DNA from: Oopsacas minuta
Lineage: Eukaryota; Porifera; Hexactinellida; Lyssacinosida; Leucopsacidae
NCBI GenBank assembly: GCA_024704765.1
Contig: JAKMXF010000077.1
Span: 832,516-896,515 of the forward strand
Length of the DNA stretch: 64,000 nucleotides
Reading direction: 5' to 3'
Below the pieces are notes generated by a model, which was not told the origin of the DNA, did not search any database, and was given only the letters and a program-made list of their open reading frames with translations. Position 1 is the stretch's first letter; every line of letters begins with the position of its first letter. This document shows positions 35,497 to 47,935 of this stretch, piece by piece. The position numbers and the translations under genes were made by a program.

Positions 35497-37124
35497 TTGT
35501 TGAATATTTAAATTGTATAATTATATTTACTATTGTAGTCATCTATAATTGTACAACTTTGCCCTGCTTTTCGAGAGGATTGCTGTGCATAATTCACGAG
35601 ATGTAGGGGTTTTCTCATTAACAAAAATTTACCTAAATGATTGCATCCTTAGAATATTACGGATATACTTATATAAGACTCTCTTTCGCCGCTGCTTTGA
35701 GGCAGGATTCTACTAGTTACACCATTGTAATCCGAATCTAGGAAGTTATTACCTTCAAATATCTGAACAACCGTTGTTCAATATTTATGCTATTATATAA
35801 ACCTTTTTCCATACATGTATATAATCTTTTACTTATATTATTACCGATAATTTCCTAAATTGGCATTGTGATTTGATATACAATCTACTCTGCTTAATTG
35901 GGTCACCGGTTAATCCAGAAAATCGTTTAATTGGAACAAATTTCCAGAAACGGAATCATTTCCATTAAACTTAATGCTCAAAACGTTCTGTTAACCGTGA
36001 TAACCGTGTGAACAGTCTATCTTTTCTCAAGTCTATAATTCTCTTGATTTAGGAAATCCAAATATGCTGAATAGATGGACAAAATTTGGGATTATTTTTG
36101 GCAAATCAATCCTTTTATTAGGTTTGCTTACTTTGCTTTCAATAATGTTTCACTAAAGGTACCAAACTATCCTCAAATGTCAAATTCAGATCATTGGAGT
36201 GTTAGTCTCCGCCATACGCATACAGTGGTTAAATTACTTTATGGTTTATGGCCCATAAATATATTTTCGGGTAATTTGGAACTCCGCTTCAGGAAAAAAG
36301 GGCTGGAACCAATAGGTCCCCTTTTATCGGAGTTGAATGTACACTATTTAATAATTAGGCACTCTGGACAGCTTATTTGCATTGAATTTCCAGTATAGCC
36401 TATACAGAGATATGACAATTACGTCATAAATTCGTTATATGTGTGAATTTTGGTCCAAGTCTCGACCTTGTCAGAACCAGTGCAAAAATGGCCCAGTATA
36501 TCCAAAATCAGCCCCTTGTGTATTCAAGTTCTTGAATTAATTTGAAACATACAAACAGATATATTTGTTTATATAGATACTACCTATATCTCTACAATTA
36601 AATCGAAATTGTTTTATGTGCACATCAAGGATTTTCTAGAGTGCGGAAGCTCCTCAATGCCTATGATTTTTGATGAACTTGTATTTGGTGCAAATTGATT
36701 ATATTTCCCCTATACCATAACACTGATTTACTTGTTTGGGCGTAAGCAGATTCGGGAGGAGCATGGTGGAGAAATCCTATAAACTTCCGTGTATGTGTAT
36801 AATTATGTCAAGTATTATTTATATATCTTTCTATTTGGAATTAATAGAAGATGCTGGAGGACTCCAGGTATTATTTTGGCATACAGAGGTATTTGGGCAT
36901 CCCTCAGACCTGTTTGAGTCTTGGACAAAAACTCACAATAATGACGAAATTATGACGTAAGTATTTTGGATTTTGAGAAAACACATTATCAGCCATTACT
37001 CAGCCAATATACATCATAGACATTTGGAAATTTAACCAAATATGTCAATATATATTCCAAATGTCCTGACGACATTAGTGTTATAATTCCAACTTATAGT
37101 ATGGTTCGAAATCCCGAAAGTGAG
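35497..37124. other. Noncoding stretch with repeat fragments
   Basis: Holds a Tigger-like fragment near 35885-36000 (TTAATTGGGTCACCGGTTAA) and further pieces of repeat family C near 36400-36600 and, inverted, near 36900-36960. A 107-codon frame at 36075-36398 has no recognised motif and is not called. Confidence 0.45.
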
Positions 37125-37140
37125 CTAGAAATTGGGTGTT

Positions 37141-37497
37141 GAGTCATTTGTTGTTGACTTTAAGGGAATCAGTGTTATTATGATAATTCGAACCTGCTGA
37201 GTCCGAGAATAGCTGTTCACATGCTGAAATATGACGTATTAACCTTCAAAATATCTATTCTTGCGGCTGTCGAAGAATATTTGATATCTCCCCATGCGAT
37301 AACCTTTTTAAAATATCATTGAATCAACTTTTAGCCACCAGATTCGTACTCAGCATAAAATTATCACAATTTTACGGTTCGCTTGACCTTATTAGGACTT
37401 ATATTTTTCTCTAGCAACGCAGGAATGTAGTGACATTTCATTCTCTAATTCGTCCCAGCCCTATCGAGTCGCCCCTTGTTCGACGCCGCTAGGCTGT
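37141..37497 (+). repeat. Long inverted repeat, left arm
   Basis: About 350 bp that matches the reverse complement of 40341-40684 with moderate divergence. Shared words include TATGACGTATT, GGCTGTCGA, CACCAGATT.GTACTCAGC, TTTTCTCTAGCAACGC and CGCCGCTAGGCT. Similarity may extend slightly further out, to about 37125. Confidence 0.85.
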
Positions 37498-37527
37498 TTC
37501 TGTTTATGCACACACGGACCCGCTACT

Positions 37528-39300
37528 CAGTGTTACTCAAACTTTTTCACTAACTGTCCTAATTCGTTCATATATTCCCAGCCCCCCTTCTCGTATTACT
37601 GACTAAACATACTATAACAAATTTGGACCACACATTTATTAGTATGTTTATGTATCAATTTTAATAGTATATGGAGGACTATAATTCACTCGCAGTTATT
37701 TTATTTTTTCTGATGTTCCTGATTAATGGGATCCCAGAAATTGGTGCTACCAACAATCTTTGCCACATCTGGTTCAATTTTAGTTAAAATTCAACGCAAA
37801 TCGCCTAATTTCGTGATTTGCAATCTCTTTCGCTGTTGGTTTGTAGTCTCATTACTGCCCCAAAGCGCTTCTCAACTAAGTATGAAGTAGGAAATTCAAG
37901 AATTGGAAGCCTCGTCCTCGGCCACAATAAGGGTAAGCAAAAATATTCTTCGTTTACACCCAAAAGCTTGAATACCAAATTTATCAAATTCTATTCGAGT
38001 TTAGAGATCTGCTTGCAGCTCAGAGTTGCTCTTGAATTTCTAACTCCACCACCTGTAGTTTTGTATACGTATATGGGCGCATTACCCAAACTGGTACGGT
38101 TATTTGGATTCAAGCCTTAAATCGGATTAGCATGTCTTCACTCATTGGTCGAGATACGAAGCAAATGTTCGTATTTGTCTGTCAGTTATATCAGGAACTC
38201 CTTGCAGAGAAGGGAACTGGCAAACTCTCTACGACAGATATTCTAATTATACAAAGCTAGTTTGCTTATGAAAGTTACAACAACTGACTTCGTTTTGATT
38301 AATATATTGTCCTTGAAGCTTTAGATTTAACAAATTCAACTTACCAAATATGCAAAATAAGGAAAGCGATATCATGGTGTCATATTATATTTCATCCGAC
38401 AGTTCGAGATTCAAACCATCCAGAAACTGGACTATGGTATCAAATAATTCAATGAACCGTTTTAAGCAGTTTCTCTTTGACAACCATCTGACTTCTGTGT
38501 GAAGGATTAGTCGTTCGAAATGTTCATCATTCTCATAACAAACCTGTTGAAAGAGACGAACTTTTAGTGCTCGTGTTTTGATACTATTAATTGCGGTGAT
38601 GACAATTTGAAATGAAGAATTAGCTGATCAAAAACTTCTTGGCTACCAAGTGTTGAAGGTGTATTACTCAATATATGAAAATATGTTACGAACTGCTGCC
38701 TTTAATAGAGCAATAAATCCACAAGAGCAACCAATTATTGAAGGAGTACCATCCGTTGAGCATGCCACAATGATCGGCAAGTGTATTATGTAATGTTCAA
38801 AAATGATTTAGCCACTTCAAATATAGATTCCCCCCTAGTATCGGTATCTAATGATTTGGCAAATAGTAACTCTTCCAATGCTGCTCCGTCTTTGTAAAAT
38901 GTACGTATCCAAGGAATAGTGCTTCATTGTCACAAAGAGTTGAGTCATCCAGTCGTAGGCTAAATATTGTAGTTTAGAGGATGATAATTAACTGAAGTTT
39001 CCACATCACTCGCGATCTCTTCAATTCTCCTAGTAACTGTATCATTACTCAAGGGATGGATCTAAGAATCTGGGTGGCAGTTTGGTTCATCACAGTCTCG
39101 CCAATACTATGTTGTTTCACATCTTTCTAAATTAATTTGAAATATTGTAGGAAGCTAACATTCCCTCTTTGTTCTTAGTATTTCCTTTCTTAAACATGTT
39201 AGAGTATTTCGTTTCATTATTTATGCCTTAAAATTTCCGAAAAAAGCAATGTCTTTGTTGCTATGGAGGATGTTTTATCGAAAAATGTTCTTTCAGTCTT
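37528..39300 (-). mobile_element. Decayed hAT element (ZBED5-like group)
   Basis: The left end CAGTGTTACTCAAACTTTTT at 37528 is close to the CAGTGCTTCTCAAACTTTTT end of the intact-ended hAT at 55209. Minus-strand coding relics lie between 37690 and 39070. I could not find the right end. The whole relic sits between the two arms of the long inverted repeat at 37141-37497 and 40341-40684. Confidence 0.65.
37690..39070 (-). pseudogene. hAT (ZBED5-like) transposase relic
   Basis: Going down the minus strand, NDTVTRRIEEIASDVETSVN is near 39030-38970, LRLDDSTLCDNEALFLGYVH near 38940-38890 (the LD.ST block with the first acidic residue), and LHTEVRWLSKRNCLKRFIEL near 38490-38430 (the conserved EVRWLS). 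The C-terminal dimerisation part ILEFPTSYLVEKRFGAVMRL is at about 37910-37850, and LTKIEPDVAKIVGST follows at about 37780-37745. The second acidic block was not found. Many stops and shifts are present. The order and the EVRWLS and FPTSYL..(K/M).F signatures match the transposase at 55.4-57.3 kb. Confidence 0.7.
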
Positions 39301-40340
39301 GATGATTTCATTACTTCATTGGAAAAACTTGTTCGCAAATCACGTACAAATAATCGACGGAATAATGCCGACATTTGTTTCACCAGAAGTAACCATTTTG
39401 TTCTTCGCAATTTGATATAATTGGTGATATGGTACATCATAGATATATTCGGAAATTTCTAATATTTCTAATACTATTCCTCCAATCTTGTGTATACAAT
39501 TTCGAGGTAAATCAACGTCGTATGGAGCGCTAATGATATATTTACAATATGAATCCTGTTTTAATTTCATTGTGCTAAGCAAGTATAATTTTCTATTCAT
39601 TTATAACAGTTCACTGTAAATAAATTCGAACAAGTGCCTTTGTAATTGACTGGTTCGACAATGGAACCTGAATAAGCTTTTTATCATGATACTATACAAT
39701 ATGTAATCCTCTATTTATCATATTAAATCTTCCATCCCAAATAACACAGTAATTATGATTTAAAATATTCTCCTAGCCCCCCCTCACCGTCCCCTTCGAA
39801 CCTAGCGCTGCCATATGCTCTCCGAACTCCCCCGGTAGGAAGCAGAACCACAGTTGTGAACTATTGCTCGAACTGATTTATTAGCACTATATTTTGATCG
39901 ACCTCAACGGTCCCCTCAATTTGTCTTGCATTAAAGATAACTTGTTTTCATGGGAATAGAGGATTTCTACACAGTGGGTAGTCGTTTCATTGTCTCAGAC
40001 TACCACCGGCCTGCCAGTGAATAGAATATCTGTTATCCCCATTAAAACAAGTCATCTTTCAGGGTAAATCATAAGATGTGAGTAAATCATAAGATGTAGG
40101 TAATATATACTAATCAAACTACACGTTTCAGCATGAATATTTGGGCCAGTTACAGAGATCTAGACCATATGGTAAATGAATAAATTTGAAACTACTTATT
40201 TAACAAAACCGACAATAATATCGTGTATTCATCTTAATTTATATGAAATTTCTCAAAAAATTGGGAGACTATTGAGGTAGATCCAATATAATCGTAATAA
40301 TAAATCAGTTAGATGGTTGTATGTGAGTAACTAGACTTAG

Positions 40341-40684
40341 ATAGCCTAGCGGCGGCGAACAAGGGTCACCAGATAGGGTTAGGACAAATTTTGAGAATGG
40401 GGTGTCACTAAATTCCAGCGTTGCTAGAGAAAAAATCTATCCTAATATGGCCAAGTGACCCGTAAAATGGGGGAAACTTTAGGCTGAGTACAAATCTGGT
40501 GGTTAAAAATTGACTAGATGATTTTTGAAAAGGTTGTCCCATGGGCGATATATCATAATTTCCTCGACAGCCGCTGTTAAAAAGATACTTATTGGAGGTC
40601 AATACGTCATATTTACACTTGTGAAATAGCAATTTCGAATATTTATCCCCAAAGATTGGTTCCCAAAAATTAGCAACAAATGCC
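40341..40684 (-). repeat. Long inverted repeat, right arm
   Basis: Reverse-complement partner of 37141-37497, separated from it by about 2.8 kb that contains the hAT relic. Either this is one foldback-type element with long terminal repeats or two separate insertions of one repeat facing each other. Confidence 0.85.
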
Positions 40685-41068
40685 TTGCACCTCTAATTTC
40701 AGTCAATTGAGCCAGATAATTGGCATCTAATTATTAACTTATCATGACAGTACAAAACACAATATACTTACTACTCGGAGTGCGTAGTTGACAGTTTACT
40801 AGCTAATAGCCACTTATCAGCTCCAAAGAAGGTCTTTAACTGTCATTAAGGTTTACCATTGATAACAAAAATATTAAAACTCCAGCTATTTTGTGAATTA
40901 GAGTCCTGTAGCGTTAAAGATAAATTGCTGCTTAGCTAATAACTACAATAAGAAATTTAGCTGTTAAATACCTACACCTGTCGAACTAAGCGGTCGCACA
41001 TCATCTTAGCAAGAACAACGCGCTAGTCTACTATTAAAATATTTATCTCTGTTATATGCATGCATATA

Positions 41069-41252
41069 GAGTGGAGTTTCCCAAAACGGACACTCCGAAA
41101 AGCATACAACACCTCTACAACGGACAAGCTCAGAACGAAATAAGTTAATAATTCATGTAACTGATACTTACTCAATCTCTAAGAAGTGGACATCTCAGCT
41201 ACAAATGAAATATCTAATCCCCAATAAATCCGTCATTGGGAGAATCCACTGC
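41069..41252. mobile_element. Small pogo-like MITE
   Basis: The left end GAGTGGAGTTTCCCAAAACG and the inverted right end CAGTGGATTCTCCCAATGAC are imperfect inverted repeats. The interior carries ACGGACA and TGTCC-type repeats as in pogo/Tigger ends. The length is about 184 bp and it is noncoding. The flanking TA is not clear on both sides. Confidence 0.5.
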
Positions 41253-41492
41253 GTATATATTGTGTTGTAATAGTATAGATTAAAAGTTAAGTCCATAGCT
41301 ATTAACAATTACAGGGTGCCTCAAAGATTCTGCGACAAATTTTTACATACATTTTTTATATCAAACCATAATTTACTGCTGATAAATTCATACTATGAAC
41401 AAGGCTATAAAATATATTTAATATGCTGTGATAGTTCAATCCTAGTCTATTGTTATGTCTGGTATCTCAACTACAACAAAAGAGGTCTCCTA

Positions 41493-42827
41493 CTAGGGCG
41501 TTCAATAAGTCTTACGGGTGATATCATAGAATGTGATACAAACACTATACACACTAATTCACTATATTGTTTATTCAAAGTAATCCCCTCCTGCAGATAC
41601 ACAAAGTTTTAACCTTTCCACCCACTTGTAAAGCACATTTCTGTACTCTTCTTCGGGGTTGGATTTGAAGTACTGGTACAGGCCCGTTTCGAGTGCTTGT
41701 AATGTGTTAAAATCTTTGCCTTGAAGGTAGATTTTAAGCTTGAGGAATAGCCAAAAATCACACGGAGCTAGGTCTCATGAGTATGGTGGATGGGGAAGTA
41801 ATTCTAACCCTCCTACATTCAAGAAAATTTTGGTAAGCTTAGCAGTATGGGAACTGGCGTTATCAATTAAATCTTCATTCCTCGAGTTCGGGTTTTCGGG
41901 CGGTACTTTTCTATATTTTTTATCAAATTTGGAAGCACTTGCTCTGTAAAGAAAGTTGCAATAACACCTTTGCCACTCTCACAAGGTAATTGCAAGACAA
42001 TTCCATGACTACTGAAGAAGATGGTATACATAATCTTAGGTTTTCTGAAGTCGGACCGAGGAATTTTCGCCGGTTGTTCATCGCGCCTCACCCATGATCG
42101 CTTCTTATACTTGCTATAGGGTGTTGAATTGTACACCCACGTCCCGTCACCAGTAATAATCTCTGTTAGGCGTCTAGAATCGCAGTTCTCATAAGTTTCC
42201 AAGAGTTTCTTGGCAATATTCAGTCGTACCAACCTTTGATTCTCACTGAGCTTATGCGGGACCCATTTCCCACAAATCGATCGGTAGCCAAGCTCAGTCG
42301 TCAGAATTGTATGAATAGCTCCCGATAAAATTTCCATACTTTGTTCTAACTGATTAACAATAATGCACTTGTCTTCCATAACCATACTTTCAATAAGTGC
42401 GATATACTCTGAAGTGGTGGCGGATACCGGTCTTCCAGACCGAGGCAAATCTATGACATCAGCATCACCAGATCTAAAATGGGAAGCCCCATCGCTCTAC
42501 AGTAGATCTGGAAGGGCAATCCACGCACAATATCTCCTGTAACTCGCTGAAGATCTGTACGGACTGGATCTTGAGTATTGGGCGAAACTCTATGTAAGCT
42601 CGTCATTTGAGGTTGAAATTATCATCCTTTGAAGCCATAAATTCAACAGTGGGTATAAATTGACTATACGTAACTATCTCAAAAATTCATAATTTGTATT
42701 GAATAAGCTTGAAACTTTCAGTATATGGAGTTTAACTATATGGGCTTATAAAATCTGAAAGTTAGATATATTACTTGACTAATTCCTAAGATATATAATG
42801 ATCCACAATGCTTATCGAACGCCCTGA
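41493..42827 (-). mobile_element. mariner-like element, copy 2 (nested)
   Basis: It is 1335 bp, exactly as long as copy 1 at 12345-13679 but inverted. The ends are CTAGGGCGTTCAATAAGTCT (left) and inverted TCAGGGCGTTCGATAAGCAT (right), flanked by TA at 41491-41492 and 42828-42829. It interrupts the N-terminal coding part of a Tc1/mariner transposase. Confidence 0.93.
41571..42638 (-). pseudogene. mariner transposase pseudogene, copy 2
   Basis: This has the same structure and the same lesions as copy 1. ATG 42638 is followed by the broken DNA-binding part, then a 193-codon frame (42448-41867) whose translation is identical to that of copy 1, including ITGDGTWVYNS and the early stop after RTRGMKI. 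The second and third catalytic blocks lie beyond the frameshift. Shared lesions mean both copies descend from one already dead element that was mobilised by an enzyme from elsewhere, or that one copy was converted by the other. Confidence 0.88.
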
Positions 42828-43957
42828 TATTATTATTTTATTTCTAAATGGTAAGAAGCAGAATCAAATTCCAAAAGCCCTTGGTTCACAGAAATTTCAC
42901 CATCGTTGATATCCTGCACGAAAAACGATATATTGAGGCAGGCGATATCGTAGATAAGCAACGATCAGGTCGGCCAAGAACAATTCGGACTCGTGCTAGA
43001 AAAAGGTTCGTCATAATTTAACTCTTTGGCCCACGACGTCCTACCGAAAAGTCGTCCCAAAGGTCGGTATAGATAAGGAATCTACTCGACGGATAATCAA
43101 GAAAGACTTAAGTATTAAATGTTTCAAACAAAGTTGAGTAGAGTTTCTTAATGTCCAGGTAATTGAAAAGAGAATCCGAAGATGTTGTAGACTGCTGGAT
43201 CGACTCAAAATGTCAACAGTGATTCAATTTATTTCGGATGAGAGGATCTTCTGTATTGAGGAGAAGTGGAACTCTCAAAATTCGCGGGTTTGTTCCTTAA
43301 CCGGTAATGACTTCCCAGAAAACTTAAGAAGTGTCCAGAAATCACACCCCAAAAGTATTATGTTTTGGGCGAGAATTTCAATTTTGGGAAAACTCCGTTA
43401 GGATTCATACTCGAAGGTACAAAATTAATGCTCGGGTATACAAAGATCTTAACTGGAGAAACATGTCTTAGCAATTGGTTTGACCTTCATGAACACAAGG
43501 CATGGCTATTTCAACATGGTGCACCGGCTCATACCGCTTAAATATCTCATCATTGGTTGTCAAGTAAGATCTCAGGGTTTTTGAACCGTGACAAATGCAC
43601 CCCCCCTTCAAGTCCTGACCTAAACCCTTGTGATTATTATTTGTGGGGAAGACTAGAGACACTAGTAAACAATAGATCCCACAACAGTATTCCAGCACTA
43701 AAACGAGCGTTAAAGGAAGCTTGCTGTGTAATAGATCAGGATGAGGTCACTCGGGTCTGCAAATTATTCTCGTCCAGATTTAAAGATTGCCTGAAGGCTG
43801 GAGGGAATAGATTTGAAAACAAAAGAGCCAAAATATTTTCGAATATGATAGTGAGACATAATAGCATTTTCGTAACAAAATATTTGTCTGGTTATATGCT
43901 TTACATGCACAAGAATTACATTTAAATTTGTTGCAGAACTTTTTGAGGCACCCTGTA

Positions 43958-45240
43958 TGTCCTATTCCCTGATGAAATTCACAGGTAACAACATCATCGT
44001 CCATTTATGCACCATTCAATAATAGTGAGCAAAAGCAATGATGCTTTAATTTGAATCAATATAATTGACAAATTCGAATGTATATCCCATTCAACAGCCC
44101 TAAACTCAATTTCTAGAAACAAGGAGTATTCTTGGCATCTGAAAAATGGGTACATCTTACCAGAGTGGGCAACTTTAACATAGGTTAAACACAGCACTGG
44201 GGGTAAGAATAATCTTTTAGGTCCTCCGGTTGGTTGCAATAATTATTTAGGATTTCCATATTATAACACTTAAATCAGAAACTATTCTAAATGTACTGTT
44301 TTGGCAGCTAGGGAAGAGAAAAGGAGAACGATTAATAAAAACTCAAATGGCCAAACTCAAAACAAACCTTGACTTGGCAAGTCAAGACCTTTCATCTATG
44401 AATTAAGTTTATCCCGACAATTGGTAGGTATCAATTTCGTTTATCAGAAAATACTTTCACCCATATAGCGATCTTTTTCGTGCACAAGAAGTTTTCTGCG
44501 GCATTTCTAACTAACAAAATAGGTTGTATTTTCAAATTAGAGCAACCGGACGCGTTTACCATGGTGTAGCCCCTGCACGAGACTTTGCCAGGGGGACATC
44601 TCTGTCTATGCACCCCATAGCGGCGTCCCAGCCAGTTACCCATCCACCCAATATTTTTTATCAGTTTGCGGAGAGGTTAGAACCTGGGAGCGAGCATGTT
44701 TGTATACATTTTTCCTCTTACTACTGGTTGATTCTTCCCATATCCTATCTATCATATAAACGCTGTTAATCTATTGAATGTATATACATGTTTCGTTGAT
44801 TTGTCCACTCTTCGAATTTACAAAATCGACAAACAAACTAATATATTCAAGTAAAACTTCGATTTTGCGAATTCAACACATATTATTTGTTAACATCTAT
44901 GACCAATATAACGCGCAACCAAACATCAAAGTGTAAATATAAGTTATCCTACAACAAAATTTGGGTCATCAATTGGACAATATTCTTCATATTAGTAGGG
45001 TGCCATACGTAACTATTTACTAAAAGCATCGAATTGTTCTCTGTATAAAATTTAGTTTGTCGCTAAATTTCAGGAATATAACTTAACATTATCGTTGTAA
45101 GTGAAATCCTACCATAATTTGAGGATCGCATGTATGTCTATTTGGAAAATCAACATTGGTTATTCTCCTTGTAAGAATTCCATAAAGAGAACCTGCGTCT
45201 TTGTAATTTGTATTTGATCCTGGTTAGGGTATTTTATAGG
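43958..45240. other. No recognised gene
   Basis: Mostly AT-rich. A GC-richer patch near 44545-44690 (GCCCCTGCACGAGACTTTGC) lies in an 81-codon frame on the plus strand and partly in a 70-codon frame on the minus strand. Neither resembles a known protein, and no transposon end was seen around it. Confidence 0.45.
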
Positions 45241-47935
45241 CAGGGTTCTATCTACTGGGGGGGTGGGGGGAAGCTTCCTCTCCAAACTCCTCAACTTCCC
45301 CCCCAAAAATCTCATAAAATGGACTATTAATCGCAATATATTATTCAATGGATAAATTATTAGAATATCAATTCATTGTGAAAATACTATTTGAAGTCTA
45401 AATAAATAATATGTGGGAAACCTGAATGACTTTTCATACTATTTGCAACTGCGAAATAATAATATATGTTGGAAAGTACAGCTTCCCACTATCCAGCCGC
45501 CTATATATTAGTGATGTACGAATTCTTGAGGTATAATATAGCGGAAAAAATTCTTTTTGTTAACTTCACATAGGTAATAATTGATTAACCCAGTGTTACC
45601 ACATGGATAAATTTGTTATCATTCGAGGAACTAAAAGAAATATTTCGGATTGCAACAATATATCTGAGTCTGAACCACAACCACCAGAGGAAGATGCGAT
45701 TGTTTCTACTCCATGCGCTTCTAAAACAGCCAAATAAATGCGAGCCTACAAGGACAACTTAGTTTATAATCCTACTTGGAAGAATGAATATACGTGGATG
45801 GACTACGATTCATCCCAAAATGGTATGGTGTGTATGATTTGTAAGGTCCATGGTAAACCACCGGTACAAGCGAGAGGTACATGGGTGACAAAACCTATAA
45901 ACAATTGGGTGAAGGCGAAAAGTTTACTAATACAACATGAGAAATCTGATTGGCACGCAGCAGCTATCGAAAGAATGGTTATGTCTCAATCAACAGAGGA
46001 ACATGTTAATGTAATGGAACAATTGGAAGCAGCCACTGCGGAGGAGAAGAAACAGAACCGTGACATTATGAAAAAGCTTATTCGATCCTTATATTTCTTG
46101 GTTAAGCATCATATCCACCATACAACTACATTTGAAAACCTCATTACTTTACAAATTGAGAATGGGGACATCATACAGAAATCTCACAGAGAGAAGTGTC
46201 CACACAATGCGACATATGAATCATGTACCACAATAGTGGAACTTCTCTCAAGTATTAGCAATGTACTCGAGAAGAGGATCATCACCAGTCTCAGTGCTAG
46301 CCCATATTATTCATTAATGGCTGATGAAAGTACGGATGTAGCATCACAAGAAGAGTTGTTAGTATGTGCACGTTGGATAGAAGATAATAAATCAGTAGAA
46401 CATTTTCTTGGAATTTTGCATGCGAAGGAGAAAAATGCTCAAGCGATCGCTTGTTACCCTCGAACTTTTCTTCATTCCAAAAACATTTGTTTTGATAAGA
46501 TGCGTGGACTTGGTTTTGATGGTACAAAAACTATGTCGGGTCACAGAAGTGGTGTTCAAATACGGCTAAGATTACATGCACCAAGCTTTATCTATGTGCA
46601 CTGTCGCTGCCATAAGCTTCAACTTGCTGCATTAAATGCTGCATCAGAACATACAGTACTGAAGAGAGTTTTGGTTACACTATTAACAATCTGGAAGGCT
46701 TTTCATTTTTCTCCCAAAAAAGCTGAGAAACTTGGTGAGATTCAAGCTGAACTCAGGCTCCTGAAATCAAAATGCAGAAGCCTAGTGATACTCGCTGGTT
46801 AGCCCGTGAGAGAGCTGTGTCTGTTGTGCAACGGAGTTTACCAGCTTTGGTCAGTACATTTGAAGAGATATACGCAGAAACTGGGGATGCAGAATCACAT
46901 GGAATTGTAACTCTCTTATTGAAGTACAAGACTGTCGCATGTATCTACATGCTATCAGATGTTCTTCATATCGTAGCGAAATTGCAAGGAAGTCTATAAG
47001 CCAAGGATATTGATCTTGCGAGTGTGCCATCGATGGTTGCTAGTACTACTAAACGGCTGTTGGAGCTCAAAGAAGATGTAACAAGCAGCATATGGTTCAA
47101 GGAACATTCTTTGGTTTTTACTGATGATGCTTAATTAGGAGAGAAACACATCGTGGTATTGGAAGAAGAGAAGAGTGAATTTCTTCACAAGGTGTATCGA
47201 CCATACCTCCAAAGTGTCATAGATCACATTAATGTCCGGATGGAGTCTACTGAACTCATTTCAGCCATGTCTGTTTTTGACCCTCGCCATCTTCCTGGTA
47301 CAGAAGAAGAATTATCAGAGTACGGAATAGAACATATTAAGACACTCACGGATTTTTATAGTGTGAACAAAGGATCAATGTAGGAGGAGATGAAGGTATA
47401 TCACAGCCTGACATCGAAGCTAAAGAAACTGAGTCAGAGTGGAAATTGTTTAGACGCTTAATTTTCCTACAGTAAAAGGTAGGTCCTTACAATTTGTACT
47501 CTCAAGACTGCTGGGGAACGGAGAGATATATGCTGCATTTCCAAACTTGGCAAAGATAGCCGCTATTTTGGAAGTATTACCAGTGACAACAGCCACAGTC
47601 GAAAGGAGTTTCAGCAATATGAAATTAATAAAAACGAGACTTCGCAGCCGAATGAGTGAAGAGACACTTGATTATTGTATGCGCATATGTATTGAAGGTC
47701 CTGATCACCTATCTGATGAAAATTTAGTGGCAGTATTGGAGCATTATAAAGGAATGAAAATTTGAAAAATCAATTTGTGAGCGACCCTTTCATGTTTTAC
47801 TAACGATAGAAATCTTCATTATTAAGAATTAGATTAGATGTTTGGTGTTTACTTCAAGGTTGTAATATTTTGATAATTGTGTACTAAGCATTTCAAAGTT
47901 TCCCCCCCAAATTTAAAATCCTAGATAGAACCCTG
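45241..47935 (+). mobile_element. hAT element
   Basis: The left end CAGGGTTCTATCTACTGGGG and the inverted right end CAGGGTTCTATCTAGGATTT are clear, with G- or C-rich tracts just inside. The flanks share only ATAGG (45236-45240 and 47936-47940) rather than a full 8 bp, so the duplication has decayed or one end is shifted. The length is 2695 bp. Confidence 0.88.
45603..47765 (+). pseudogene. hAT transposase pseudogene (KIAA1586/ZNF862-like)
   Basis: ATG 45603 (DKFVIIRGTKRNISDCNN) leads to a stop at 45735-45737, after which 354 codons are open. They contain a TTF-type zinc finger (YTWMDYDSSQNGMVCMICKV, later HEKSDWHAAA), the first acidic block YYSLMADESTDVASQEELLV, the second (GLGFDGTKTMSGHRSGVQIR), and CHKLQLAALNAA. 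A frameshift near 46775 moves to KPSDTRWLARERAVSVVQRS (conserved RW). Stops at 46997, about 47132 and 47381 follow, and another shift precedes the dimerisation domain LPVTTATVERSFSNMKLIKT with its catalytic Glu. All three acidic positions are kept, so the damage is limited to one early stop, about three later stops and two frameshifts. It is closely related in type to the copy at 14.65 kb. Confidence 0.87.

Larger units (their letters stand above)
41455..43815 (+). pseudogene. Tc1/mariner transposase pseudogene, interrupted
   Basis: Coding starts at ATG 41455 (SGISTTTK). The frame continues in sense across the inserted mariner: KRSP on the left side joins IIILFLNGKKQNQIPKALGS on the right, a helix-turn-helix. 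Next come VGIDKESTRRIIKKDLSI, VIEKRIRRCCRLLDRLK and FISDERIFCIEEKWNSQNSR (first Asp), then HPKSIMFWARISILGKL. The second block reads FQHGAPAHTA, so the usual Asp is replaced. The third Asp sits in PPSSPDLNPCDYYLWGRLET. The end is LKAGGNRFE. Several stops and shifts are present besides the insertion. It resembles the mariner relatives that end in GG(H/N).(I/F)E. Confidence 0.8.
41312..43955 (+). mobile_element. Tc1/mariner element split by a nested mariner
   Basis: The left end CAGGGTGCCTCAAAGATTCT and the inverted right end CAGGGTGCCTCAAAAAGTTC are flanked by TA at 41310-41311 and 43956-43957. Removing the nested mariner (41493-42827) and one TA leaves about 1307 bp, a normal Tc1/mariner length. 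The element was therefore present before the mariner landed in it. Confidence 0.9.

Noticed and set aside
36075-36398. A 107-codon frame
   Set aside because: No recognisable domain, no coding context, and near a Tigger-like fragment; probably incidental.
44431-44769. A GC-richer patch with overlapping frames on both strands
   Set aside because: Neither peptide resembles a known protein, and no repeat end or RNA signature was seen.
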